Of a stretch of DNA of 64,000 bases, positions 1-11,746 are shown piece by piece. Below the pieces are notes generated by a model. It made no database searches and was not told the DNA's origin. It saw only the letters and a list, made by a program, of their open reading frames with translations. Origin of the DNA: Archegozetes longisetosus. Taxonomy: Eukaryota; Arthropoda; Arachnida; Sarcoptiformes; Trhypochthoniidae. The stretch covers positions 2,638,001 to 2,702,000 of the forward strand of contig JAEMBT020000009.1 in NCBI GenBank assembly GCA_018873245.2. Direction: 5' to 3'. The position numbers and the translations under genes were made by a program. The first letter of the stretch is position 1, and each line of letters starts with the position of its first letter.

Positions 1-47
1 TAGTAGTGGTTATTAACCAATTCAAATAATCTATTGTTCACTGATAG

Positions 48-960
48 GACGGTTGGCGACGTGGTCTCTATGCGGGAACAATGCCCGCCTTAGCCGCTAA
101 TGTGGCTGAAAATTCGGTTCTGTTCTGCGCGTACGGCTTTTGTCAGCAATTTGTCTGTTATTTAAAGGGAACTCAAAAATGCGGAACAATTGACAACGCG
201 TTCGCTGGTAATCAATAGAATAGAAGTGTAGTTTGCTAATATGACCAAATGCTCACGTCAAATTTGTTTCGTTTTCAGGGTTTTTTGCGGCATTTTTTTC
301 TTCGTTCACTTTATGTCCGACTGAATTAATTAAATGCAAATTACAAGCTATGAGAGAAAAGGGACTAATTCATCGACACATGTATGAGCATGATCATTTT
401 GGTCAATTTATTGTAATTAATATTGTTTTGTTTATTGAATTAGTGGTGCCTTTCATTTGACGAAACAAATATTACGAGAAGAAGGTTTGCACTCATTTAA
501 ATGCAATCACTTAAGTCACAAATCATTAATACAGTGATGTCTTTCGACAGGCATTCCTGGAATGTTTCGCGGCCTAACTTCGACGATGGCTCGTGAAATG
601 CCCGGATATTTCTTTTTCTTCGGCGGATATGAACTGTCAAAACAATTACTCAGGGGTAAACACCAGAGTGAAGACATCGGGCTATTTAAGACTATAATAG
701 CAGGAGGGGTGGGCGGAGTTTGCTTATGGGCGTCAATATTTCCGTTCGATGTTGTGAAGAGTCGAATTCAAGTCGACTCGAGTAAAGAAAAGATGATTCC
801 AGTTCTGATAAGGATTGCGCGACAAGAAGGCGTTCGCGGTCTGTATAAGGGATTAGTTCCGACTCTGCTGCGGACCTTTCCCTCTACTGGCGCTCTCTTC
901 GTTTGCTATGAAAACACGAAACACTATTTGACTCTCGCCGTCGACAATACTCTTCTATGA
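48..960 (+). CDS. Mitochondrial ornithine carrier (SLC25A15-like), 3' part
   Basis: Inner-membrane carrier of the SLC25 family, most like the ornithine/citrulline exchanger of the urea and arginine pathways. I join exons 48-207, 279-381, 444-484 and 551-960 (introns 71, 62 and 66 nt; phases 1, 2 and 2), giving 237 residues that end in TGA. The first visible exon opens in frame right after an AG at 46-47, so the 5' exons lie outside the window. Seen: two carrier signatures, C-P-T-E-L-I-K-C-K and F-P-F-D-V-V-K-S-R, plus the blocks [10 protein letters not shown] and [14 protein letters not shown], which are typical of ornithine carriers. No break is visible. Carrier family is sure; ornithine as substrate is inferred from those blocks. 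Confidence 0.93.
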
Positions 961-1702
961 TTTTCACTGTTTTAGCTCTAATTAGACAAATTGTATTTTG
1001 TTAAACACCTTCGTCGAGTCAGTTTGTGTTGAATTTTATGAAATGTTAAGCATTTGTTGAACGAATTTTTTTTGACACATTACGTGAATTTTAATTAAAG
1101 ATAAAGCATGTTGAAGATTATCTTATTTTACACAATTTGGCGAACTTTTTAAGTTGATTAAAAACTTTTTTGATGACATATGGGGCACGCGCTGTCGTCT
1201 ATTTGATAGATCTTCAATGCTGGATTCACTGATCTCTTATTAAAGGTCTTTGACGTTCATTTGCGTAGACTTATTTTCTATTCTCGCGCCAAAGAATACA
1301 TTTGGTATTCCAGTCTGGTTGGGAAAGCCTTCGTGCTGTGTTTCGGGATCTTTCTAGATTGAAAAGGGCTCAAATGCTTGCCTGATCGAAAAGAGTTGGA
1401 GAGATAACAGTAGTCTCCAAATTTATATCTTTTGATAAATCTCTGAAATGTCTACAAGTATAATTCGAATTTATATAAATAGATTTTAATTCTGTACAAA
1501 AAATTAAAGAAATAATCAAAACAAAGTCAATGAGAACTAACCAATATTACAAGCTATCAAAACTTCGTTTAAAATCTTGGGAAAATATCTGAATCGACAG
1601 AACGTATCACCTCATTATATAATTTAAATAAGTCAAACGTCTAATTGAAATTGAAATGAAGACTTGAATTACAGAATTATATACAAAAGTTGCTAAAATT
1701 GA
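961..1702. other. Intergenic, no gene seen
   Basis: AT-rich spacer between the converging 3' ends of the carrier gene and ZnF1. I see no reading frame with coding character and no repeat structure. Confidence 0.5.
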
Positions 1703-2943
1703 TTATTCGTTATTTTCAACAATACTGTCATTCAACTGATGGCACGAGTGAGTCTTTTCGTTATGAATCCTAAGCGCTTGTTTCGATTGAAACCTTCGGT
1801 CGCATCCGGGCCAGTCACAACTGAACGGCTTCTCTCCTGAATGCTTCAACATATGGGTCTTCAAATGATGCGCCTGTCTAAACGTCCACTCACAGGACGG
1901 CCAGTTGCACTTAAATGGTTTGTCACCAGTGTGTCGCCATTTATGCGATTTCAGCTTATTCTTATAGACCTAATAAACAGAAAAGCTAATTAACATAATT
2001 CATAAAGTATTATTTTATTGCCGACAAACCGTTTCAAAGTCACATCCGGGCCAATCACAACGCAGCGGTTTCTCCCCTGTATGAACAGCACTCGTATGTC
2101 TCTCCAATTGATCTCTTCTCTGATACCTGGCCTCACATTCCGGATAAAGACACTTATAGGTCTTATTCTTGATCTGGAACCTCTTCTCGTGATAAGACTT
2201 CAAATGGTTCTGAAGAACAGCATTAGTATGAAATTGTTTTCCACAGCCCGGCCATTCACACTCATATGGTTTTTCTCCAGTATGTGTTCGGAAATGGTTT
2301 CTTAAGTGCGAATTAAACAGAAAGCGTTTGTCACATGATGGCCACGAACACACATAGCAGGCTCGTGATTGTTTCTCGCGCTCAATTCGTGGCCACTCCT
2401 CCTTTCGGGGTCGGCCTTAAGGGGATATCAGTTACACTATCTATTACAGGTTTAATTAACATTTGTTTTTATACCTCTTTTCGACTCGAGTTTTGTTTTA
2501 TTCGCCAATATTTCATTTTCATCCAATTCTTCGATGTTTTCATCTACTATATCTTTTATTTTTCTCTTTTTTCTCTTTAATTTTCTTTTATTATTATTAT
2601 TTATGTAATTATTTATTGTTATTTTTGTTTCGCTTTTATTATTAATTATTTCACTATTTATCGAATTATTAATTGTTTTCAATTTATTTAAATAGTCATT
2701 AACTTTATTAAAATTATTTTCAAAATCATTTTCTTCTTTTAATTCATTGTTTTTTATTATCAATTCATTAATTACTTGTTTGTGAGTTACATTACAATTG
2801 CATTCATTCATAAATTCAATAAACTTTTCTTTGATTTCGTCCAAACTTTCAATCATTCGATTCATTGTTCGCACGATTTCTCGAATTAATTCGTTTTCAT
2901 TCAACAGTTGATTTATTATTTCCAAAGAATTCATTTTTAGCAC
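1703..2943 (-). CDS. C2H2 zinc-finger protein ZnF1 (six fingers)
   Basis: Putative nuclear DNA-binding factor. Minus-strand exons 2943-2475, 2415-2030 and 1969-1703 (introns 59 and 60 nt) give 373 residues. Residues 1 to about 130 form a Lys/Glu/Asn-rich, coiled-coil-like leader. The first splice creates a K-R-G-R-P-R-K stretch like an AT-hook, a minor-groove DNA contact. Six fingers follow, all C-x4-C-x12-H-x3/4-H, several with C-x-W-P-x-C knuckles; finger 4 is completed only by the second splice, which supports the model. Upstream on the same strand lies ZnF2; both share this architecture, so this is a local tandem family. Target sites are unknown. Confidence 0.88.
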
Positions 2944-3331
2944 AATTAATATTAACTTTTATTTTTAAAACAAATGTCAGAAAATTTTTGTAAACAAAGA
3001 CTTCTCACGTGAACAAAAACTACGTCGAAATTAGAAAGTTTTGATGATTAATTTAAATAAATTTGTTTTTATTATATATATATATTTAAAGTTTTACTTG
3101 AAAATAAATGCGTTTTCTCATTAGTTATTATATTATGCTTAAAAGAAATTATTTATAAAGTAATAAAAGAGCTATTAAGTAATTAAGTATAAATAAATGC
3201 TAAAATAGGCACAATAAAGCCTAGATAGTTGAGATTCTAATAAGGGGTCAATTCATTATTACAGTTATTGGTACTTTGTATAAAACTTTACATGATAAAA
3301 ATACAATAATGTAAATAGTTAAGTTAATTTA
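2944..3331. other. Spacer between ZnF1 and ZnF2, no gene seen
   Basis: AT-rich intergenic sequence containing a short TA run near 3075-3090. It presumably holds the ZnF1 promoter and the ZnF2 3' UTR; no specific site could be assigned. Confidence 0.45.
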
Positions 3332-4829
3332 TCATTTATGGTTCTTCTCCATGTGGAAACGCATGGCTTGTCGAGACTGAAATTTTCGATCACATCCGTT
3401 AAATTCGCACTGAAACGGTCGTTCGCCAGTGTGCTTCAATTGATGAGACTTCAGATGGTGCGCCTCACTAAAAGCCGATTCGCACGAAGGCCACGAACAC
3501 TTGTATGGCTTTTCTCCTGTATGCGTTCGTTTATGTCTCTGTCTCTCGAAAATATACGCGGTCTTGAATTCACATCCGGGCCAATCACATGAGTCTATAA
3601 ATAGATAGTAAGTATTAGTGTCTAATAAAGCACAACAGTAAAACTAATCGTGATAACGATTTCTCACATCTTTTGAACCCGTTGTGAATATCGTTGTGTT
3701 GATTGAGAGAACTCTTTGTCGGGAATCTATTAACAAAGTATTTCATCTATTAGTATATGATTTGACGATCTGCTAATTAACCTTTTGTCACATCCTGGCC
3801 AATCGCACTTATAAAGTCGTTCCCCTCTATGAAAGCCTTTATGCAGTTTAATTACGAAAGAGTCGTGTGAACTGTACGAACATCCGGGCCAGTCGCACAA
3901 AAACTTTTTAGCGTTTGATGAGTGAAACGTATAGACAAAGAAAGGAGAAAATAATAGTTATTATAAGATTCATTAGTATTTAAAGCAATTAAATATCTTT
4001 TAATGTGTCGATTCAGCAGAACAGAAGTGAGATATGACTTTTCACATCCGGGCCATAAACATTTAAATGGTCGCTCGCCAGTGTGACAGTTCTTGTGATT
4101 ACGGATGTGATGCATGCTATTAAGAAGGAGACTGAGATTAATATATAATAATATAGTCTTACACAGCAACATATTTCTAGTCCAATACCTGGTTGACCGA
4201 AAACTACATCCGATCCAATCACAAGCGAACGGTTTGTCCGACGAATGGCTGAATCGATGTCTGACTAATTCAGATTTCTTTAGGAATAGTTGTTCACAGT
4301 TTGGCCATTCACACTTGTATTCCTTTGCGTTCGTATTGTTTGTCACTTTAACTGTTTCTTGTTTACTGTTGTCATTGTTTTCGACATTGATTTCTTCATT
4401 ATTTATCACTTTTTTCTTTCGGCCTCTTTTCCTCTTTTCAGCTTTATTTTCAATTAATTTGTTTTCGTTTATTTTTGACTTATTTTTTGGATTAAATCCA
4501 TTATTAGTTAGTTGTTCGTTTTGTTCTTGTTTTTCATAAAATAATTGATAATTTATTTTACTTTTGTTTCGCTCACTTTTTCTACAACTAACATTATTTT
4601 CGTTTTGATTCCTATTTATTTTCATATATTTATCAAACAGTTCATTGATTTCTTCTCTATTTTTATCTAAGTTTTCGTTCATTTTTAGACATTTTTCACA
4701 CAATTTTAATGAATCGAAAATTTGTATTAATTTTTCTTTGATTAATTCCAGAAATGATAACATTTTCTCATTGGGTTCAGAATCAAATGTTTTATTCACC
4801 TGTTCACTTAATTTCAATTCATTTTCCAT
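3332..4829 (-). CDS. C2H2 zinc-finger protein ZnF2 (eight fingers), one AT-AC intron
   Basis: Putative nuclear DNA-binding protein. Minus-strand exons 4829-4189, 4116-3997, 3928-3782, 3726-3668 and 3594-3332 give 409 residues. An N-terminal helical, Lys/Glu-rich leader (about 1-150) has a basic K-R-K-R-G-R-K-K-K patch near 135. Eight C-x4-C-x12-H-x3/4-H fingers follow. The joins were chosen because each restores the 12-residue spacing of an interrupted finger. The intron at 3996-3929 starts AT (AAAG/ATATTT) and ends AC (CTATAC/G) rather than GT-AG; with it finger 3 reads cleanly into the next finger, without it the frame shifts and terminates. The gene is head to head with ZnF3. If the AT-AC intron is not spliced, this would be a recent pseudogene. 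Confidence 0.82.
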
Positions 4830-5157
4830 TTTATTGATAAATAAATAGACTTTTAATTCAAATAAAATTTTGTTTTGTTTTCAAAACACTTTCATTCGAA
4901 ACAAAGATTATATAACAGTTTCCAATCAATCTAATATTTGTTTACAATTTTAATTATGAATGAATACAAACTATTGAACAATATTTTGACACAAACTGTA
5001 CTTGAACTCACGTTCACTTAAGGGTTTGTATAATAACTTCATTGTTAACTTCAATCTCATTGTAAACTTTACTTCTGTTTACATTCTCATATCGCACGTC
5101 AACTTCATTTCATTCATTACTTTTAAAAATCTGTTGAAAAATATTAATTAATAGAAA
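4830..5157. promoter_or_regulatory. Shared promoter interval of divergent ZnF2 and ZnF3
   Basis: Only 328 nt separate the start codons of ZnF2 (minus) and ZnF3 (plus), so both promoters must lie within or overlap this interval. I see no clear TATA box or named factor site; the assignment rests on geometry alone. Confidence 0.4.
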
Positions 5158-6442
5158 ATGAATGAAAACATAAATGAGTTGTCATTAAATGATTTAAGGG
5201 TTTATTGCAATCAAATAACTGATGAAAATTTAGACTTAAAGAACCAAATCATTCAAATGAAAAGATTATTAAATCTTTTAAATTATAATAAATTAATTTC
5301 TGTCTTTAATAATATAGAGAATAATGTGAAAAATGGGTTAAATTTATTGGCAAATTATAAATCAGTTAAATCAGAACTTAATTTTAATAAAGACAATATA
5401 AATATTGATGAACAAGAATCAAATGATGACAATTCCAAAGAAAGTTTGAGTGAATTTGTTGTAAATAATTGCGAACAAAATCTTGAGTTAAGTGAAGAAT
5501 TGACTAAAAGTGAAGACAGCGACGAAGACGTTGAATGGAAACCAAACAGTAAGCAGTCTAAAACGAAATCTAATGAAAATGAAGTGACATTTAATTTGAA
5601 GTCGTATTCACGGCGAATCAGTAGGAAGACAATAACCATTGGAAACAGAGTGTTCGAGTGTAAGATCGGTAGTGATGACATGTTTCACTGTGAATGGCCT
5701 CAGTGTCAAAAATCATTCGCACAAAAGGGAAATCTTATGAGACATTACACGACACACGGGGCCGAAAAAAGATATAAATGTGATCGTGAAGGTTGTGAGA
5801 AAGCGTTTCCCGATAAGACTACTCTTAGGAAACATCTTATGATACATACCGGTGAACGACCCTTTGAGTGTGACTGGCCTTCGTGTGGATATCGGTGTAA
5901 TTCACAATCGGGCATTAAAGTTCATCGAAGGCGTCACACAGGGGAAAAACCATATGCTTGCGATTGGCCGGGTTTGTATTCATGTTTAAAATGATTGATA
6001 TGACTAATAATTGATTTGATTGACCGAAAGGTTGCAATAGTGTATTTATTAGCGCGAGTCATGTCGGCGAACACAAGAGAATACATACAGGAGAAAAGCC
6101 GTACAGTTGCGATTGGCCCGGGTGTACATTTAGAGCGGCCCGAAACCAGGAAGTCAAGTAATTGAATAAACTCCATACTTTACTTCAAGTCATTTCGATT
6201 CTAATTTTTCTCTTCCTATTGTGCCACCAAATAGATGTCATTCTCGTATACATAACGCTGAAAAACCAATAGCTTGCGATTGGCCAGAATGCAATTTTCG
6301 GACTAAAACTAATCAGGACTTGAAGAAGCATAAACGAACACACACTGGCGAACGGCCGTATCGTTGTGATTGGCCCGGGTGCGGTTTCACCGCAAGTCAT
6401 CATTCGGTCATTTATAAACACAAACGAAGAAAACATAAATAA
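5158..6442 (+). CDS. C2H2 zinc-finger protein ZnF3 (seven fingers)
   Basis: Putative DNA-binding factor of the same local family. Exons 5158-5971, 6031-6157 and 6235-6442 (introns 59 and 77 nt) give 382 residues. Residues 1-60 are a heptad-like coiled-coil leader, followed by an acidic linker to about 150. Seven fingers then follow; four carry the C-D-W-P-x-C knuckle. Finger 4 is rebuilt only when the first exon is spliced to the AG at 6029-6030, giving C-x4-C-x12-H-x3-H, and finger 5 only across the second intron. It is transcribed away from ZnF2 and toward ZnF4. Function beyond DNA or RNA binding cannot be read from sequence. Confidence 0.88.
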
Positions 6443-6595
6443 TTATTTCACTTTAAGATTCATTCATTTCTTGTATTTTCTTTTAATTTGATAAAATCAT
6501 TTATTTTAAGTATTTATTAAAATATCATAAAATGCTTTCCTCGTGTTAGAAACAAAAGTGTAGACAATTATCAAAATAAATTACAATTATAGTAC

Positions 6596-6864
6596 TAGTA
6601 GTGGGTTCTATATTACAATTAGAAAAAATGTTCGGCAATAATTCTATTATTTGTTTGTGCATCGTAAGCGTATTAAGACGTGATTACTACGCATGCGTCA
6701 GAGATGGATTTTCATCGTCACAAGTAGTTTCGCTGTTAAAGAAACACGACTTGATGCATGCGCACAACTCACGGCTTAATACTTTACTAACTACAATATA
6801 CTGTTAAACAAATATTAGAATTATTGCCGAAGTTTTTCTAATTATAATATAGAGTTCACTACTA
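6596..6864. mobile_element. MITE-like element with about 60-bp terminal inverted repeats
   Basis: The sequence starting TAGTAGTGGGTTCTATATTA is repeated in inverted form ending at 6864, with good match over about 60 nt (including the block TTCGGCAATAATTCTA). The total is about 269 bp with no coding capacity, so this is a non-autonomous DNA element between ZnF3 and ZnF4. A clear target-site duplication was not found, so family assignment is open. Confidence 0.65.
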
Positions 6865-7043
6865 AAACTGCGATCATTAATCCTATTTAAAACTTTTCCA
6901 ATGAAAATATGAATTAGATTTCAGATAAGTCAAATTCTGAGGCAACAATAACAAACAAAAATATCGTAAATTACAATAACTCTTTTATTACTTGGAGTGA
7001 AAGTAAACTATATGGCAACGAAGTCTTGAAAGTTAGCCCAAAA

Positions 7044-8448
7044 CTATTTCTCCGCATTTTTCAGGTGAACGTTATTATAATGTGTTCTCAAATTGATTTT
7101 CTGATTGAAAGTTTTGCCGCATTTTGGCCAATCACAAGCAAATGGCTTTAAACCCTATCAAACAATAGTAAAGAAAGATTAGAAACAAGTGCAAGATAGA
7201 AACAAAACTTAAAAATACCGAATGAATGATTCGATGTCTTATCAAATGATTGCTCTGAGTAAACCTGGAGTCACACCCGGGCCATTCACATACGAAATTT
7301 TTTTGTCCCGTATGAATGAGTTTGTGATTAGAAAGTCTGGTATTGTTAGCGAATCGTTTGTCACACTCAGGCCAGTCGCAGGCGAACTCCTTGATCCCCA
7401 TATGAGCGGCTCTAATGTGAGCTTCCAAATGATTTTTGCGATAGAAGCCTGACTCACACCCTGGCCAAGTGCACTCGAATGGTTTAATGCCTTCGTGTTT
7501 GAGTAAATGGTGTTTAAAAGTCTCGTTATTTTTGAATTTCTGTTCGCACCCCTCGTAATAACAATGAAATGGCTTTTCATCTCCAGAGTGTCTTCTCTGG
7601 TGACACTCGTACTTAAACTGGTCTCTGGTCGCAAAGTGAGTGCATTTGTCGCAAACCATGATTTCTGGACAGTTATGATTCTTAACGCGATGCCATAACA
7701 GCTTCTCTTCCGACACGAATCTTCGTCTGCATCCGTTGTCATAACAACCGAAAGGCATCTGTTTATGTAATTCCAGATGTCTTTCAAGTCTTTGTCTCTT
7801 ATCTGCTCTAAAATTGCAAAAATCGTAAAAACATTTAAACCTTTCGCACTTTTTATTGTAGTCTTCTCTTCCTTTCGAATTAGTTAATGTCGAATAAGTG
7901 CGAAATTGTTCGGTTTCTGGACTCCATTCCGGATCTTTCGCTCTTTTCAATTTGGCCGCGAATTCATTGTTTTTTCCACTTTTCTCTTGGTTTTTGGCTT
8001 TTTTGAATTGTTTCTCATTTTGTAGACTTATCGCTGTTTCCAATAAATCTTTTGTTTCACTCATCGAAAGATCTAAAGTTAGATTATTTTGATTAACATC
8101 TTTTTCAGTTTCTTCATCAAAGCTCATATTATTTTCTTCAGTGAATTCTTGTTTTATATCTTCTTTAAAACAATCGATAATAAACTGGTTTTGATTTTGA
8201 TTTAACTCTTTCAACACTCGTTTCAATTTGTTCTCATTTTGTATAATTTTGAATTGATTTGGTTGTTTTGAGTTGCACTCACAGTCAATAAAATGTTTTC
8301 TATAATTCGACTTAATTTCAACTAAAATTTCGATCAAATTATTAGCAAAAGTCAAACAATGTTTTAGTTTTACATTTTCTTCCTTAAGATCACTAAAAAT
8401 ATCATTAATTCTAATAATCGCTTGTTTTTGGTCTGAACTTCTCAGCAT
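7044..8448 (-). CDS. C2H2 zinc-finger protein ZnF4 (eight fingers)
   Basis: Putative nuclear DNA-binding protein. Exons 8448-7219 and 7154-7044 (intron 64 nt, phase 0) give 446 residues. The leader (residues 1-60) contains I-R-I-N-D-I-F followed by E-E-N-x-x-L-K and F-A-N-N/K-x-L; the same leader recurs in ZnF5 55 kb away, so these two are closest paralogs. After an acidic/basic linker come eight fingers starting near residue 205; the third has a C-x2-C knuckle and the others C-x4-C. The intron falls in the linker between fingers 7 and 8. Tail to tail with ZnF3. Confidence 0.88.
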
Positions 8449-11400
8449 TTTTCTGTCCTTTTATTTAAAAATAATTATGGATTTAAATGAGATATACTTT
8501 TATTAATTAACGAAAATATATTTAATTTTGTCCCATATCTCATGCAAGTAAATCGAAACATAAACAAAATACTTCTGAAGATAGGAACAGAAATTGAGAA
8601 AAAGTAAGGGATCGTTTGTACATTAACTTCGAAATATAGTTGTTTTAAGATTGAGAAAACCTTTTGACCATTACATATGTTTCATTTGGTTATAGATTTG
8701 ATAAAACTTGTAAACTGTATTTTAAATTGAAATTATTTAAGTTATTTGTCGAAAGAGTCTATAAAAAGTCTATGTATTCCATTCACTTTATTCTTTTGAT
8801 GGCTTTAATGCGACAAAGTATCAGATATTAAAGACCAAACGTCGATATCAGTAAAAAGAATAACACAATATCTATCACTCGAAATTTATGTTATGGTTTA
8901 AATCTATTTTTTAAATTAAATTCTATATTTGATCACAATTAGACTTAAGTTTACAATTTATAGTCATTTGAAGTTCTAAATATACATATTAATATATAAA
9001 TATTTATATATATGTGTATAAATTTGTTCAAAACTGACTATTTCTTTAAAAAATGTCTCATTTCTTATATCAATTCTACAGAAATGTTTCTTAACTCTTA
9101 ATTGCAATCAAAGTATGAGATAAAACGTTATATCCATGTAATACATGTGCATTTCACACATGCTTTTGAGGACACGGAGCGGTGCGGGTGTCAGATTCGG
9201 TGAGTGGGGCGAGTGTGGGTGTGAAGTTTCTTCAGAAAAATAATTGTATAAAATTTTACATTTAAGTTTTTTCCTTTTGGAAACAAAAAATCTAAAACTA
9301 CAATATTTATTGATAAAATTCGAGGCTTAATGGTTGCAAGCCATCCTTTAACTGAATATTCGTAATAAAGCTGAAAACAGCTATTGAATGCAAGTACAAA
9401 TTGAAGACTCAAAGTAATTTACCATAAGTCTAGTGTTGTACAGTTGTTTGCAGGTGCAGATATTCGCTTTGATTTTATGGCAGATATGAGTTAAGGAGCC
9501 GAAATTCGCCTCCTTTTCTATGGAGTGAAGGTGGATTGTAAAAATTCTGTGGAATGAAACTGAAATTAAAGTAATGAGCACAACAACGCGTTAGCAGTAC
9601 AGAACTTTTCATATAGTTTGCCACATATGAAAAATATATTTGAAGTACAAATGGGAAAATATTTAAAATGAGTATTGATATGATAGAATTGAATAGTGAA
9701 TGTTGGACATGTGCTTGTTTTTGCTTATTGCGAGCTTTAATCCTCTATTGAAGGTATTTTCAGTTCAATGAAAACAACCAGTAAGGGAGCTGCTAGTGGT
9801 TTTTACAAGCACTTGTTTTCGGGGAATACCTATAATATTTATTATGTGGACTTCATTGATAAATATATTTGAATTCAATTACTCAACTATTTATAGTAAA
9901 TGTGCTCACATATTTTGTTTCATCTGTCTGGTATCGTATAGGTATACTTAACAGAATAAAAGGGCATTTATCCTGCAAAATGAATGGATAGTTTCTATCT
10001 GAATCGACAACCTTAGGTTAAAGTCTTTGAATATGAATTTTTAACACTTGTTAGCCCCCGAACCAAATATATATCTATGTGACAAAATAAATTTCACTAC
10101 TTTTTATTTTTTGTTATGGAGCGTTTTAAGGAATTTTGAAAATTTAGTTTTTGGTAGTTTTGCTGTTAAATCATAAAACTCGTCCAAACTCGAATACGAT
10201 AACATTAGAATGAGTAGAAAATTTGAATAATTTAATGCTTTTTTTATTTTGCTCTCTGTCTGTCTGTCTCTATTTATTTAACGGGGGATAACTAAAAACC
10301 ATAATAACTTTGCTTTCCCTTAACTTTACTAAACTTGAAACTAACTCAATGATATTTTATATTTAGTTTCTATACATGTTAATTTATAAAACACCACTGT
10401 TAAAAATATTTTACAATGCCTCTAACAAGAGTTAAAGAGCGATTTTTGAAGAGTAACGAAAAATAGCTCTGTAAGTCTCCATAGACGTCATGTAAAATTC
10501 ATCAGTGAAACTAAGCAGCATACAAACAAAACGTTGATACAAAAATTATTTGTAAATACATTATAATTGTTTGAAATGTAAAATCGTAGCTGAGTTAAAA
10601 CGATATAAAAGTATTCGAATATAGACACTCTGCTCCCATGGAAATAACATAGACAAAGAAAGTTTCGATAACCCCTCACTTTTTAAGCTGTAAAAAGTGC
10701 TACGTTCAGCACAATTAGATGTGATTATAATATTAAGTATTTAAGTGAACAGAGAATACACAGAAAAAATGTTAAATTTCTTTCACATACACAGAAGAAA
10801 TTAGGTATTAAACTGATTATGGTTTTCTAGTAATCATCCGTTATTTGTCAAAGTTTACTATTGTAGTTCATCATTGTAAAAACCTCAATTTTGTTTATTA
10901 AATTGTTATTTCCCACAGATTCCCAATGCCCAGAATGTTAAAAATATTCAATTTGTAAATTCACACTTGTAAAAAGTTTACTTTTGTAAAGGCATATCTT
11001 TCTCTCTTCACATATCTAAAAGTTCACATTCGTAAATTTGAAGAATTTTAATCCCTAAAGCTGATAAATGCATATCTGCGCGTCTCTAACATTACTTCAT
11101 TACTCGACTTCATATAGTGTATTTCATATGAATGTTCACTTGAGTTAATTATTAGTGACTTTAATATAAGTGTTTAGAACATTGATAATAGCAAAGTCCT
11201 TTTGCTTAGGAGAGTGTGAAAAATCAATAATTGAATCTCATGCATTCAATTACAGTCAGACTCAAATCACTAATATTTTCCTTAAAATCTAGTTTATTTA
11301 AATGTTGCGTTATAATAGAATAAAAATTCGATTTGTAAAAGTTAGTTTTGTAAAAAGTTTCATTCTCCTTAATATTAACATAAATGAGCTTTGACAGTAT

Positions 11401-11746
11401 TTCATTAATGAAGACATTTTTTCATTTATAGCTCTTTTCTTGAATCTAGTAATAAAACATTGCTTTTGTCAATATTAATATCTCTATGAGATAAGAGTCC
11501 ATAAAATATATTGCAAAGTATTATACCACTAGATTAGAATATCCTGTTTTTAGTCATAATAAAAATCCTGTGAAAGTTTATAAGAATTCGTCCTTTCACA
11601 CATTATTTGTAAAACACGTTATGTATGAAAAGGATAATAAATACAAGATTATTTTCCTATATTTTCAATGAATTTTATTCATGATTAGAATTCAGTATTA
11701 AATCATTTGTTTATAATATTCAATTACTATTTTCTATTTTCAAGCA
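8449..11746. other. 3.3 kb intergenic stretch; GC-richer, Cys-containing patch near 9.17-9.58 kb
   Basis: Mostly AT-rich with no convincing gene. On the minus strand, 9,430-9,530 can encode a short C-x7-C-x-C segment ending at a possible donor (GTAAAT), and 9,165-9,225 is unusually GC-rich for this genome. These could be exons of a small secreted peptide gene, but I could not assemble a start, signal peptide and stop. A short TCTG run occurs near 10,255-10,270. Confidence 0.35.

Noticed and set aside
2018-2305. Plus-strand open frames across ZnF1, and similar antisense frames over ZnF2-ZnF5
   Set aside because: They are antisense shadows of the zinc-finger exons; they lack homology and disappear at the splice junctions.
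4013-4222. Possible 12-nt GT..AG micro-intron inside finger 2 of ZnF2
   Set aside because: Too short to splice; using the same GT with the AG at 4,118-4,117 gives a 72-nt intron and the exact C-x12-H spacing.
6601-6807. 68-codon plus frame
   Set aside because: Lies entirely inside the MITE at 6,596-6,864 and crosses its inverted repeat.
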